35,173 bases of DNA, taken from assembly GCF_036567905.1 (NCBI RefSeq), contig NZ_DATCTO010000092.1, positions 1 through 35,173 of the forward strand, given 5' to 3'. This document shows, piece by piece, positions 1 to 7,053 of this stretch; within the stretch, counting starts at the first letter, position 1, and each line of letters begins with the position of its first letter. The position numbers and the translations under genes are program-made. Below the pieces are notes generated by a model. It saw only the letters and a list, made by a program, of their open reading frames with translations, ran no database searches and had not been told where the DNA came from. The stretch comes from Candidatus Binatus sp. (GTDB lineage Bacteria > Desulfobacterota > Binatia > Binatales > Binataceae).

Positions 1-70
1 AGGGGCTGCGGCCCCTGCACCCGCAGTGAGAAGACGCGAAAATCTGCGCAGCGCATCTTTTCGCGACTAC
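1..70. repeat. 70-bp direct repeat, copy 1 (window may cut it)
   Basis: Bases 1-70 are identical to 192-261, a period of 191 bp. The unit begins with a hairpin-forming sequence: CAGGGGC and GCCCCTG arms separated by TGCG, with the first C seen only in copy 2, followed by CACCC. The left boundary of this copy may lie outside the window. Confidence 0.85.
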
Positions 71-162
71 ACTATAGAAGAGCTGCGCGCACGCGGTTTC
101 TTAATACTGGCCCGTCGTGCCAACGACCGCGCTCCGTTGTCGCGCGCGGCCACTGCCAATGG

Positions 163-192
163 CTTAATACTGCGCTGCCGTCGCCACGGCCA
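163..192 (+). repeat. 30-bp dispersed repeat, copy 1
   Basis: This stretch matches the reverse complement of 8847-8876 at 29 of 30 positions, with the first 22 bases identical. It sits between the two 70-bp repeat copies. Nothing here resembles a transposase or a known mobile element end. Confidence 0.75.
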
Positions 193-261
193 GGGGCTGC
201 GGCCCCTGCACCCGCAGTGAGAAGACGCGAAAATCTGCGCAGCGCATCTTTTCGCGACTAC
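192..261. repeat. 70-bp direct repeat, copy 2
   Basis: Identical to bases 1-70. The C at 191 completes the seven-base arms of the hairpin (CAGGGGC / GCCCCTG), which is followed by CACCC. The same hairpin plus CACCC design occurs as a 31-bp tandem pair at 17236-17297, so this looks like a dispersed element family and not a purely local duplication. Confidence 0.85.
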
Positions 262-389
262 GCGATTGATAAGCCCGCGGTGCAGGCCAGTTCGTCCGCA
301 AAATCCGGCATGAAACCCGGCTTCAGGAGTCACCGGGATTTGTTTCATTTCATCGAGACTGAAGCGGCGCCCGTTTCCATTGCTGTTTT

Positions 390-406
390 GACTATTTCGT
401 ATAGTC
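390..406. terminator. Hairpin at the end of the EthD gene
   Basis: GACTAT and ATAGTC form a perfect six-base-pair stem with a five-base loop, and the stem covers the stop codon of the leftward EthD gene. On the minus strand it is followed by CAAAAC and not by a T-run, so it is a weak or atypical terminator candidate. It could equally protect the mRNA 3' end. Confidence 0.35.
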
Positions 407-769
407 GAAGATCTCGTGCTCTTCGGTGAGGAAAATCGACGAGCGCTCGAAATCGACAAACTTCGATTCATCTTCGAGCAGCGCGCGCGCCGCATCAGCG
501 CGTTCTTTGGGATCGCCGCCCGAACTAAAATCCTCGAGTGTGTCCCACCAAACTTCGGTGATCCCGTCGTAGGTTTCGGTCATTTTGCGGGTACCGCGAA
601 TTTGTTTGCCCGCGTCTTCGAACACGGTATGACTCTGGACGTATTTCTTGGCGCGCATCGATTTCGCGAAGCTGCGGACCAGCGGTCCGTGCTTCTTTAG
701 CCAGTACTCGTGGAAATCCTTTTCGGAGACGTCTTTGCGCTTTCGGACTACATAAACGAGTTTGATCAT
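392..769 (-). CDS. EthD-domain protein (125 aa)
   Basis: Small single-domain protein of the EthD family, which belongs to the dimeric alpha/beta-barrel (ferredoxin-like) superfamily. The N-terminus MIKLVYVVRKR is followed by an FHEYWLKKHGP motif, the usual EthD signature of a beta strand then a W-x4-HGP segment; the C-terminal part has the expected acidic stretch near residues 84-110. The length of 125 aa is normal for the family. EthD was first linked to degradation of ethyl tert-butyl ether, but most members have no defined reaction and sit near oxidation or degradation genes. No catabolic gene lies beside this one: to the right is a 285-bp gap, to the left repeats. The ATG start fits the family N-terminus. 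The domain call is firm; the specific role is unknown. Confidence 0.85.
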   Translation of the reverse strand: MIKLVYVVRKRKDVSEKDFHEYWLKKHGPLVRSFAKSMRAKKYVQSHTVFEDAGKQIRGTRKMTETYDGITEVWWDTLEDFSSGGDPKERADAARALLEDESKFVDFERSSIFLTEEHEIFDYTK

Positions 770-1054
770 ATCGGCGGCACCCGGAATTTACATTTTGAAT
801 CCTTGTCAGTGTTGCTCCGACACCAAGCGGTGCGTCAATCGAAATGTTGGAGCCCGGATTTGAGTCCGAGGGCTTTCCAGGGCGCCGCAAGCGGCGCGTT
901 CCGCCTTGGCTTGGTACGGAAACACCGTGGGCCAAAACCGGTGGGGTCAGGCTGAATAGTTCATCCCCATAACAGGATGCTGAGTTCGCCACGCTGGCAG
1001 CGGCCTCAGCGAAAGCCAGAGGCCAGCAAGCCTGAGCAGTTGCGGTTCGCATTT
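770..1054. other. Intergenic region with one strong hairpin
   Basis: This 285-bp gap separates the EthD gene from the next leftward gene. At 882-897 there is a near-perfect inverted repeat (GCGCCGC-AA-GCGGCGC). I see no ribosome site, tRNA arm structure or convincing promoter; a TTGACG on the minus strand near 835 lacks a matching -10. Confidence 0.5.
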
Positions 1055-1840
1055 TTAGCTTGATGGCTTGGAAGAAGACGAAGGTTCGGGCGGCGGTATT
1101 GTTACCATGGCTAGTCCCATACCAGGAGCTTGCAACATTCCTGCCATGTATCCGGCTCTTCGATCTGGTATGGCAGGCCACGAATGCACGATGTCATGTT
1201 TGCGGCCATTGATATCAACGAACTGAAGAATATATTTCGTGCCCGGAACAGTCAGCATGGACTCCGTAACATCATCTACGAGGTAAAGCAGAATTCCTCT
1301 CACCATCGCCCCTGTCGCGATGGGCGCAATGACGGTCTTATTGTATAAGGCGTCGGCGCCGAGTAACGGAGTTATGCCCCCCGTTACGGCGTCGTGCACA
1401 TTCATCTGGATCACAGGCGATAAGTAGACAGGGATTGTTTTGATTGTTTGCTCAGCGTCTTTGATACGAATTGCTAATGCCCATTTGTCAGCGATGCTTG
1501 CTGTTCCTTTGTTTTGTATGCTTACGGTCAAAAGAACCGCCATGCTGTGTTCGTGTTTGGCTTCCTTGGTGAGTTGCGCAGCGTTCAAAATCCCAAGGCG
1601 GTCGATGCTGCCAATCAGTTGTGGGCGACTGCTCTTCGTAGCGTATGACGCAACAGCGCCAACGAGCAGAAGTAGTGGAATCCCAATTAACCAGTACATT
1701 GCTTCGCCACGTGGCAGCGGTTGTTTCCACGTCCACAAAATGATGCGTACCGCAATGAGGGTAACCGGCGTCCAGAGAATCTGAGCAAGGCTCGGACGCC
1801 ATCCAAAATACGCGTTGAAGAAACTTCGGACGCTGTTCAT
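1055..1840 (-). CDS. Two-TM membrane protein of unknown function (261 aa)
   Basis: I do not recognise this family. The start at 1840 is chosen because the AAGGAGAT ribosome site lies 10 bases upstream; the frame stays open for another 74 codons upstream, but those have an unlike composition. Two hydrophobic helices (about residues 19-37 and 47-66) are followed by a soluble domain of about 190 residues rich in beta-type sequence (for example AVLLTVSIQNKGTASI and KYILQFVDI), ending in a low-complexity Pro/Ser tail. This resembles a membrane-anchored immunoglobulin-like or beta-sandwich domain, which is inference only. Its base composition is lower in GC than the surrounding genes, like the divergent gene at 2028-2843, which also has a membrane anchor; the two may have arrived together. 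Confidence 0.7.
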   Translation of the reverse strand: MNSVRSFFNAYFGWRPSLAQILWTPVTLIAVRIILWTWKQPLPRGEAMYWLIGIPLLLLVGAVASYATKSSRPQLIGSIDRLGILNAAQLTKEAKHEHSMAVLLTVSIQNKGTASIADKWALAIRIKDAEQTIKTIPVYLSPVIQMNVHDAVTGGITPLLGADALYNKTVIAPIATGAMVRGILLYLVDDVTESMLTVPGTKYILQFVDINGRKHDIVHSWPAIPDRRAGYMAGMLQAPGMGLAMVTIPPPEPSSSSKPSS

Positions 1841-1850
1841 GATCCGGCGT

Positions 1851-1858
1851 ATCTCCTT
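1851..1858 (-). promoter_or_regulatory. Ribosome binding site that sets the start at 1840
   Basis: AAGGAGAT on the minus strand, 10 bases from the ATG at 1840. It is a near-consensus Shine-Dalgarno site and decides against the longer open frame reaching 2062. Confidence 0.75.
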
Positions 1859-1899
1859 GAGAGTGAAATGAATCGCTCGAAGGATTATACTGCGGATCG

Positions 1900-2085
1900 A
1901 TGGGAAAACGCATGGACAGAGAACGCGATGCCGAAATAATAAAACGGCTCTAGGCTGAAGCGCCCGAAGTGCTGAAAGCGCGTGTGGATTTTGATTCCCT
2001 GATTGACAAGTTGATTGTCTCCGATGAATGCCTAGCTCCGAAGGCTCAACCAACCAGATCAAAGAGAAGCCACAAAAACACTTGA
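1900..2085 (+). pseudogene. Small relic ORF with an in-frame amber stop
   Basis: From the ATG at 1900 (or 1912) the frame reads a charged helical peptide ending EIIKRL, then a TAG at 1951-1953, then continues as AEAPEVLKARVDFDSLIDKL and on to a TGA at 2083-2085. The sequence on both sides of the TAG looks like ordinary coding sequence: amphipathic, charged and uninterrupted. A single substitution in one codon would restore a protein of about 60 residues. The relic overlaps the first codons of the gene at 2028 in another frame. It may be a decayed small gene once paired with that gene. Chance is possible at this length. Confidence 0.4.
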
Positions 2086-2843
2086 CCGACGATCAGCATA
2101 ACGAGACCAAAGAGCAGGGTCGCGTTACGCAACCGGTTGCTTCAATCGCGGGGCGGTCGGAATTGCAGAATCGAGAGTCCGAGAGCGGTCAGACGAACCG
2201 CTACGCACAAATACGTCAATGCTACGACGGCGTGAAGCGCTGGGCGCGAATAGTCACTAAGGACTTCCGACACCGTTCTTATCGCGCGACATTCTTTCTC
2301 GAAGTCTTGGGATTCTTGGTTCTCAGCTTTTATGCGTGGGAAGCGTACAAGCAGAAAGTCGAAATGGCGAAGAGCGTCGAGCAACAAGTGCTCAGCAATG
2401 GTCCGCTCATCTATCCGAATGGCGCGGCTCCAACGGGATTCACGGCAGATCACATCCCCAACAAGGTGCACGTGATCTTTCACAACTACGGCAAGTCGCT
2501 GGCCCTCACCATTGTAGCGATAGGGCACATCATGATGAGCGGGAAATCGCCACCCCGCGATCCTAATTGCGATCCGGATGTTACTAGTTTGCCGAAGGGC
2601 GCCTACATAGATGCGCTGGAAGCTGACCCTACAAAGTCTCTTGAGAAAGATTGGCTTCCGCTTAACGAGAAAGAATTGAGCGAGGACAACCGAGGCCAAA
2701 CGCTCTATGCCGTTGGATGCGTTTACTACTACGGCATCGACAGAACGCATATTTTCTACACCGACGTATGCGTCCTGTGGGACCCCACAAAGCCGCAAGT
2801 TTTTCAGACCTGCAACGATCCCGCACGTAGTTACGCACGCTAA
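2028..2843 (+). CDS. Single-TM protein of unknown function (271 aa)
   Basis: Not recognised. The protein has a polar N-terminal region of about 85 residues rich in Gln, Glu, Lys and Arg, one membrane helix (about 88-104, FFLEVLGFLVLSFYAW), then a domain of about 165 residues that would lie outside the cytoplasm if the N-terminus is inside. That domain contains several Cys (residues about 181, 232, 248 and 263) that could form disulphides, and VHVIFHNYGKSLALTI, a beta-hairpin-like stretch. No good ribosome site precedes the ATG at 2028, so the start is uncertain. Base composition is lower in GC than neighbouring genes. It is divergent from the two-TM gene at 1055-1840, with 187 bp between them. 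Confidence 0.65.
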   Translation: MPSSEGSTNQIKEKPQKHLTDDQHNETKEQGRVTQPVASIAGRSELQNRESESGQTNRYAQIRQCYDGVKRWARIVTKDFRHRSYRATFFLEVLGFLVLSFYAWEAYKQKVEMAKSVEQQVLSNGPLIYPNGAAPTGFTADHIPNKVHVIFHNYGKSLALTIVAIGHIMMSGKSPPRDPNCDPDVTSLPKGAYIDALEADPTKSLEKDWLPLNEKELSEDNRGQTLYAVGCVYYYGIDRTHIFYTDVCVLWDPTKPQVFQTCNDPARSYAR

Positions 2844-3081
2844 GACCAGCGCTAGCGGCCATGCGATAAATCCTCGCTGAGACCATATTCCTACATTCTG
2901 TAGAGGCTTTGGGGGGACCTCCCCTACCGGCGTGTCACTCCGCCTATTAGATGGATACTTCGTCCGGTTTCACGTTGGGGATAATCTCCATGTCAAACCA
3001 AAAATGAGCGGGAGATTACTGCTCCGTCACGACGTGGGGGAGGCCGTTGAGGAACGGATCGAATCGGCGGGGGTGGGGAGT

Positions 3082-4092
3082 TCAGACTTCGCGGGAGATT
3101 TGGTCGTCGATCAACGTTGCCAGGCCGTCGCGGTAGGGGGACGGTTCGAGCTCGCCGACGATCGAGCGGGCGATTGCGACTTGATCCGCGGCCAGACGGC
3201 GCGCGGCGGCGATGATTTCCGGGTCTCGCAGCAGGCCGAGCGCGCGCTCGAGCACCGCGCCCTTCATGCTGGTTCCGTTCTGGAACAGCGCGCGCAGCTC
3301 GGCGCTGCGCTCGACGCCGAGCACGACCGGCAGCGACAGAATGCCGGCGCGCAAATCGGAGCCGACTGGCTTGCCGATTTTTTCTTCGGGCCCCAGAATG
3401 TCGAGCAGGTCATCGACCATCTGGAACGCCAGGCCCATCGCGGTTCCCAGCTTCGCCATCGCATCGATCGTGCGCGACGCCGCGCCCGCGAGATCCGCCG
3501 CAACCTTGCCGCCGGCGTGGAACAGCGACGCGGTCTTGCGATCGATCACCCCGATATAGTCCGCCAGGGACGCGGCCGCGTTGTGACGGAAGCGCCCCTC
3601 CATCACTTCGCCTTCGGTGAGCTGGATGCAGGCCTGCGCCGCGGTGCGCACGAGGCGTTCTTCGAAGCGGCCGCATACCTCGAACGCGCGGCAGAACAGA
3701 TAGTCGCCGGCGATCAGCGACGGGCCAAAGCCGTAGCGCGCGAACGCCGACGGCTTGCCGCGACGCAGCAGGCCGCGATCGATGATGTCGTCGTGGAGCA
3801 GGGTCGCGGAGTGGATCAGTTCGAGCGCGATAGCAGCGTCGATCGCGTCGGCCACTTTCGCGTCAGTGCCGCCGCATGCGCGGTACACCAGCAGGATGAA
3901 CGCCGGCCGCAGCCGCTTGCCGCCGGCGTCAACGAGATAGTGGCAAACTTCCGCGATGGCCGACTCGTTGGAGTCGAGCAGGCGGGAAAGTTTCGCTTCG
4001 GCCGCGGCCAGGTCGGCTTCGACCAGGCGCGCGGGGTTCAAAGCCTCAGGCGTCGATGCGTCAGCGAGTTGAGTTGCCTTGGCTCTTTTCAC
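3082..4092 (-). CDS. All-trans polyprenyl diphosphate synthase
   Basis: Elongates allylic diphosphates with isopentenyl diphosphate to make the polyprenyl chain of quinones or carrier lipids. The family marks are clear: GGKRLRP (57-63), the first Asp-rich motif DDIID (101-105) followed by RRG, and the second Asp-rich motif DDLLD (227-231) followed by GKPVGSDLR. The fifth residue before the first DD is Ala96, and small residues there go with long products, so an octaprenyl/heptaprenyl-type enzyme is likelier than a C15 or C20 enzyme; this is inference. The length of 336 aa is normal. The start is a GTG at 4092, because an in-frame TGA lies two codons upstream; it sits inside an A-rich GTGAAAA repeat without a classic ribosome site. 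It is the last gene of the F420 operon, 46 bp after cofE, so it is probably co-transcribed. Confidence 0.9.
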   Translation of the reverse strand: MKRAKATQLADASTPEALNPARLVEADLAAAEAKLSRLLDSNESAIAEVCHYLVDAGGKRLRPAFILLVYRACGGTDAKVADAIDAAIALELIHSATLLHDDIIDRGLLRRGKPSAFARYGFGPSLIAGDYLFCRAFEVCGRFEERLVRTAAQACIQLTEGEVMEGRFRHNAAASLADYIGVIDRKTASLFHAGGKVAADLAGAASRTIDAMAKLGTAMGLAFQMVDDLLDILGPEEKIGKPVGSDLRAGILSLPVVLGVERSAELRALFQNGTSMKGAVLERALGLLRDPEIIAAARRLAADQVAIARSIVGELEPSPYRDGLATLIDDQISREV

Positions 4093-4131
4093 TTTTCAAT
4101 TTTCACTTTTTCACGTTTCCACTTTTCACTG
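4086..4131 (-). repeat. Degenerate GTGAAAA short tandem repeat over a start codon
   Basis: On the minus strand this stretch reads as about five degenerate copies of GTGAAAA/GTGGAAAC, and the GTG at 4092 used to start the polyprenyl synthase is one of them. A related short stretch (GTGAAACGTGAAA) occurs on the minus strand near 32121-32133. Changes in copy number could shift the start or the leader length. Confidence 0.5.
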
Positions 4132-4138
4132 GATGCGG

Positions 4139-4891
4139 TTAGCGGAATAAATCGGCTTCGGCGGGGCGAATCAATACCTTCGCGCTGCCCTCGAACGGAT
4201 CATATTTGTATCCGCGCACGACGACCGCCGGAGTGGCGCCAGCTTTTTCCATCAGGAGGCCGGCGGCGGACGCGATCTCGTCGGCGATTGCAACGACGGT
4301 GTGATGCAATTCGCGGCCGCCCAGGTCGGCGGTGCCGCGCAAGTCGAGGATTGGATTCATGCCGGCGATTCCGAGGCATACTTCGGTAAGGCCGTCGCGC
4401 CACGGACGGCCGAAGGTGTCGGTGATCAGCACGGCGACGGTAACGCCCAGGCGGCGGCGAAGCTGGTCGCGAAGACAGCGCGCGGAGGCGTCGGGATCCT
4501 CGGGCAGCAGGATGGCGCGGCCGTCTTCGAGGCTGTTGGATTCATCGACGCCGGCATTGGCGCAGACCCATCCGGGTCCGGTCTCGACGATCAGGACGCC
4601 GCGGTCGTTGCGGACGATTCTGCTGGTTTGTCGCAGCACGACTTCGATCGCGCGCGGATCTTTTTCCCAGCGCTTGGCATAGCTGCGGGCGAATTCGGAG
4701 GGCTCGAAATCCTTCAAATCGACGACGCGAGCCTCGGCTTTGGAGACCACCTTCTGGCATACGACGAGAATATCGCCGGGTTCGAGTCCGAAGCCAGTGT
4801 CGTCGAGCGCCCGGGCGATCAGCGCGGCAAGATCGTCGCCCGCCTTCACCATCGGGATTCCCTCGATTGCAGTGAGACTTATCGTGCGCAT
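4139..4891 (-). CDS. cofE: Coenzyme F420-0:L-glutamate ligase
   Basis: Adds glutamate residues to F420-0 in a GTP-dependent way, giving the polyglutamylated F420 tail; cytoplasmic. Family blocks are all present: GDILVVCQKVVSKAEAR (39-55), VCANAGVDESN (109-119), LLPEDPDASAR (128-138) and ITDTFGRPWR (156-165). The length is 250 aa, the size of stand-alone archaeal-type CofE; there is no C-terminal nitroreductase-like domain of the kind in mycobacterial FbiB (about 450 aa). The start at 4891 (MRTISLTAIEG) matches the family N-terminus; the frame stays open upstream into cofD, but that part reads as cofD in another frame. It starts 16 bp after the cofD stop, consistent with one operon. Confidence 0.93.
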   Translation of the reverse strand: MRTISLTAIEGIPMVKAGDDLAALIARALDDTGFGLEPGDILVVCQKVVSKAEARVVDLKDFEPSEFARSYAKRWEKDPRAIEVVLRQTSRIVRNDRGVLIVETGPGWVCANAGVDESNSLEDGRAILLPEDPDASARCLRDQLRRRLGVTVAVLITDTFGRPWRDGLTEVCLGIAGMNPILDLRGTADLGGRELHHTVVAIADEIASAAGLLMEKAGATPAVVVRGYKYDPFEGSAKVLIRPAEADLFR

Positions 4892-4907
4892 CGGCGGGAC
4901 CAGCCTA

Positions 4908-5873
4908 CTACACCGCAAGCGCTCGCAGAACCACTTCGGCCAAAGCGGCGGCGCGCTCGGGAGTGGCCATGATGGTGTCGGTAGCCAGCGCGCGCATCCC
5001 AAGCCGTTCGATCGATTCGAGGTAGCGCCGGTCGGCGTTGTCCAGCACGAACAGTCCGGCTATGTCGCGATAGAGCCGCGCAACTCCAAGCGGCGAGACT
5101 TCCATCCCGAGGCCGCGGAGCATTTTGCCGGCGGGACCTTTGATCGGCTTGCCGGCGACGATCGGGCTAATGGCCGCGACGCGCGGTTTCACCCGGCGCA
5201 GCGCCGCGCGCACGCCGGTCAAATTCAGAATCGGGCCGAGCGAGACGAACGGATTCGACGGCGCCAGGATGACCGCGGCGGATTTGCCAATCGCGCGCAG
5301 GACGGCGGGATTGGGGCGCGCGATCCCGATTCCACGCAGCTCGATCTTTTCGACGGCGCCGCGAGCGCGCCCGCGCACGAAGTATTCCTGAAACGGGATG
5401 GCGCGCCGTCCGCGCAATTTGACGAAGGTCCGCACCCGGTCGTCGCTCATGGGGATGATTCGCGACTTGACTCCGAATGCGTCCGCGATTTCGGCGGTGA
5501 TTCGGCTGAGCGATATGCCGTGGCGCATCCGCTCGGTGCGGTACAGATGAGTGGCGAGGTCGCGATCGCCCAGCGCGAACCACGGCTTGCCGTAGAAACG
5601 CGCGAGCGCGTGGAGCGCGTTGAACGATTCTCCGTCCAGGCCCCATCCTTGCGCGCGATTGGCTACGCCGGCGAGCGTGTAGCTGATGGTGTCGATATCG
5701 GGTGAGACGTGAAGCCCGTAAAAGGTGTCGTCGTCGCCGGTATTAACGACGACGGTCAGCCTTTCGGGATCGATACGCCGAACCAGTCCCCGGATGAACT
5801 TAGCCGCACCCACTCCCCCCGCAAGCGTGGTGATCCGCCGCGACGGGAGAGGACGCGATTGGCCGCGCTCCAT
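4908..5873 (-). CDS. cofD: 2-phospho-L-lactate (or PEP/3PG) transferase of F420 synthesis
   Basis: Joins the deazaflavin Fo to a guanylyl-activated three-carbon phospho acid, giving F420-0 or dehydro-F420-0; cytoplasmic. The N-terminal nucleotide-binding motif LAGGVGAAKF (17-26) and the blocks NTGDDD (43-48) and HVSPDIDT (54-61) are typical of CofD/FbiA; PSNPF lies in the second half. The length of 321 aa is normal. The ATG at 5873 lies inside the 3' end of cofH (74-bp overlap, different frame), and no alternative start is seen between there and the conserved motif. Whether the substrate is lactyl-, enolpyruvyl- or 3-phosphoglyceryl-diphosphoguanosine cannot be read here. The guanylyltransferase that supplies it (CofC/FbiD) is not in this window. 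Confidence 0.93.
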   Translation of the reverse strand: MERGQSRPLPSRRITTLAGGVGAAKFIRGLVRRIDPERLTVVVNTGDDDTFYGLHVSPDIDTISYTLAGVANRAQGWGLDGESFNALHALARFYGKPWFALGDRDLATHLYRTERMRHGISLSRITAEIADAFGVKSRIIPMSDDRVRTFVKLRGRRAIPFQEYFVRGRARGAVEKIELRGIGIARPNPAVLRAIGKSAAVILAPSNPFVSLGPILNLTGVRAALRRVKPRVAAISPIVAGKPIKGPAGKMLRGLGMEVSPLGVARLYRDIAGLFVLDNADRRYLESIERLGMRALATDTIMATPERAAALAEVVLRALAV

Positions 5874-7053
5874 TGGGTGCCTTTCTTCCGTAGAGCTTCT
5901 TGTAGAGCGTGGTGCGTTCGACGGCGACGCGGCCCATCTCGCGGGCTTTTTCCTCGAACAAATCGACCGGCACGAACTCGCCCGAGTCGCCGCCGGCCAG
6001 GGCCGTGATGCTTTCTTCCATCAGCGTGCCCGAAAAATCATTGCATCCGGCCTTGAGCGTGTACGCCGCGAGATCGACGCCGCACTTGACCCACGAAGTC
6101 TGGATGTTGTCGATTTGCCCGCGCAGGAACAGGCGCGAGAACGCGTACATCTGGAAATCCAATTGACCGCGATCGGGCGGCGAAACCAGGCCCTTGCGGT
6201 AGAGCACCGTGTTCTGATGGATGAATCTGAGCGGCACGAACTCGGTGAAGCCATGGGTCTGCTTCTGGATCGTGCGGATCAAGTCGAGATGATTCACCAC
6301 ATGGCGGGGCGTCTCGATGTGGCCGTACATGACGGTTGAGGTGGTCGGCACGCCGACGGCGTGAGCGGTGGTGATTATCTCGACCCACGCGGCTACGTCG
6401 ACCTTCTTGTGACTGAGGATCTCGCGCACGCTGTCGTCGAGGATTTCCGCGGCGGTGCCGGGAATCGATCCGAGTCCGTGGTCCTTGAGCATCGTGATGT
6501 ATTCGGGATAGTCCATCCGCGCGCGCTTGGCGCCGTACATTATTTCCATCGGCGAGAACGCGTGGATGTGAATCTCGGGGAAGGCACCCTTCATCACGTC
6601 GAGCAGGTCGCGATACTTGAACGGGGGCATGTCGGGGTTGATGCCGCCCTGCATGCAGATCTCGGTGGCTCCGCGGGCGACTGCGTCGGCCACTTTGCGC
6701 ACGATCGTATCGTCGGAATGATCGTAGGCGTCGTCCTCCCAGCGCTGGCGCTTGAAGCCGCAGAACTGGCATCCCACGAAACAGATATTGGTGAAGTTGA
6801 TATTGCGATTGACGATGTAGGTGACTTCGTCGCCGACGTCCTCGGCGCGGGCGATGTCGGCGCATCGGACGGTCGCGCGCAAGTCGTCGCCGCCGGCGGT
6901 GTAAAGCAGCAGCCCTTCTTCGGGCGTCAGTTCTCTTTTCAGGAGAGCGCGTTCAAGCGCGGTGCGCACCGGCGCGGACGCCTTGCCCAGCAAAGCGTCA
7001 ACGGGAGTCGCTTCGATTTCGTCAACGTAATCTCGCCAGTACTCCAGGTTCAT
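5800..7053 (-). CDS. cofH: Fo synthase subunit 2 (radical SAM)
   Basis: Radical SAM enzyme that joins a tyrosine-derived hydroxybenzyl unit to 5-amino-6-(D-ribitylamino)uracil; CofG then closes the ring to give Fo. The iron-sulfur motif C-x3-C-x2-C is at residues 91, 95 and 98, preceded by the CofH-type NRNINFTN. ICMQGGINPD and the C-terminal SGTLMEESI also separate CofH from CofG. The length of 417 aa is slightly long because of a tail rich in Ala, Gly, His and Cys (ending ACGGSGCG), which overlaps the start of cofD. The start at 7053 shares ATGA with the cofG stop, a sign of translational coupling. Confidence 0.95.
   Translation of the reverse strand: MNLEYWRDYVDEIEATPVDALLGKASAPVRTALERALLKRELTPEEGLLLYTAGGDDLRATVRCADIARAEDVGDEVTYIVNRNINFTNICFVGCQFCGFKRQRWEDDAYDHSDDTIVRKVADAVARGATEICMQGGINPDMPPFKYRDLLDVMKGAFPEIHIHAFSPMEIMYGAKRARMDYPEYITMLKDHGLGSIPGTAAEILDDSVREILSHKKVDVAAWVEIITTAHAVGVPTTSTVMYGHIETPRHVVNHLDLIRTIQKQTHGFTEFVPLRFIHQNTVLYRKGLVSPPDRGQLDFQMYAFSRLFLRGQIDNIQTSWVKCGVDLAAYTLKAGCNDFSGTLMEESITALAGGDSGEFVPVDLFEEKAREMGRVAVERTTLYKKLYGRKAPNGARPIASSPVAADHHACGGSGCG

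Larger units (their letters stand above)
1..391. other. Repeat-rich non-coding region
   Basis: No convincing gene is seen in this stretch. It contains two copies of a 70-bp direct repeat, a second short repeat motif (CTTAATACTG at 101-110 and again at 163-172), and a 30-bp unit at 163-192 that recurs inverted at 8847-8876. The open frames here run through the repeats on both strands and have no ribosome site or family resemblance, so I treat them as chance. The region lies downstream of the leftward EthD gene. Confidence 0.7.

Noticed and set aside
850..872. T-arm-like sequence (GGATTTGAGTCCG) suggesting a tRNA
   Set aside because: No acceptor, D or anticodon stem can be built around it.
2947..3018. 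Short minus-strand frame with a coding-like end (WFDMEIIPNVKPDEVSI)
   Set aside because: Only 14 codons follow the sole ATG and there is no ribosome site; it may be a relic but is too short to support. The remaining 2844-3081 gap shows only a weak GGGG/CCCC hairpin near 2911-2924.
2932..4389. Long open frame (485 codons) on the plus strand
   Set aside because: It lies antisense to the polyprenyl synthase and the cofE end; composition is Arg/Ala-rich with no family resemblance, as expected for a shadow in GC-rich DNA.
4780..4800. GGTTCGAGTCC, a tRNA T-arm look-alike
   Set aside because: It lies inside cofE and has no tRNA fold around it.
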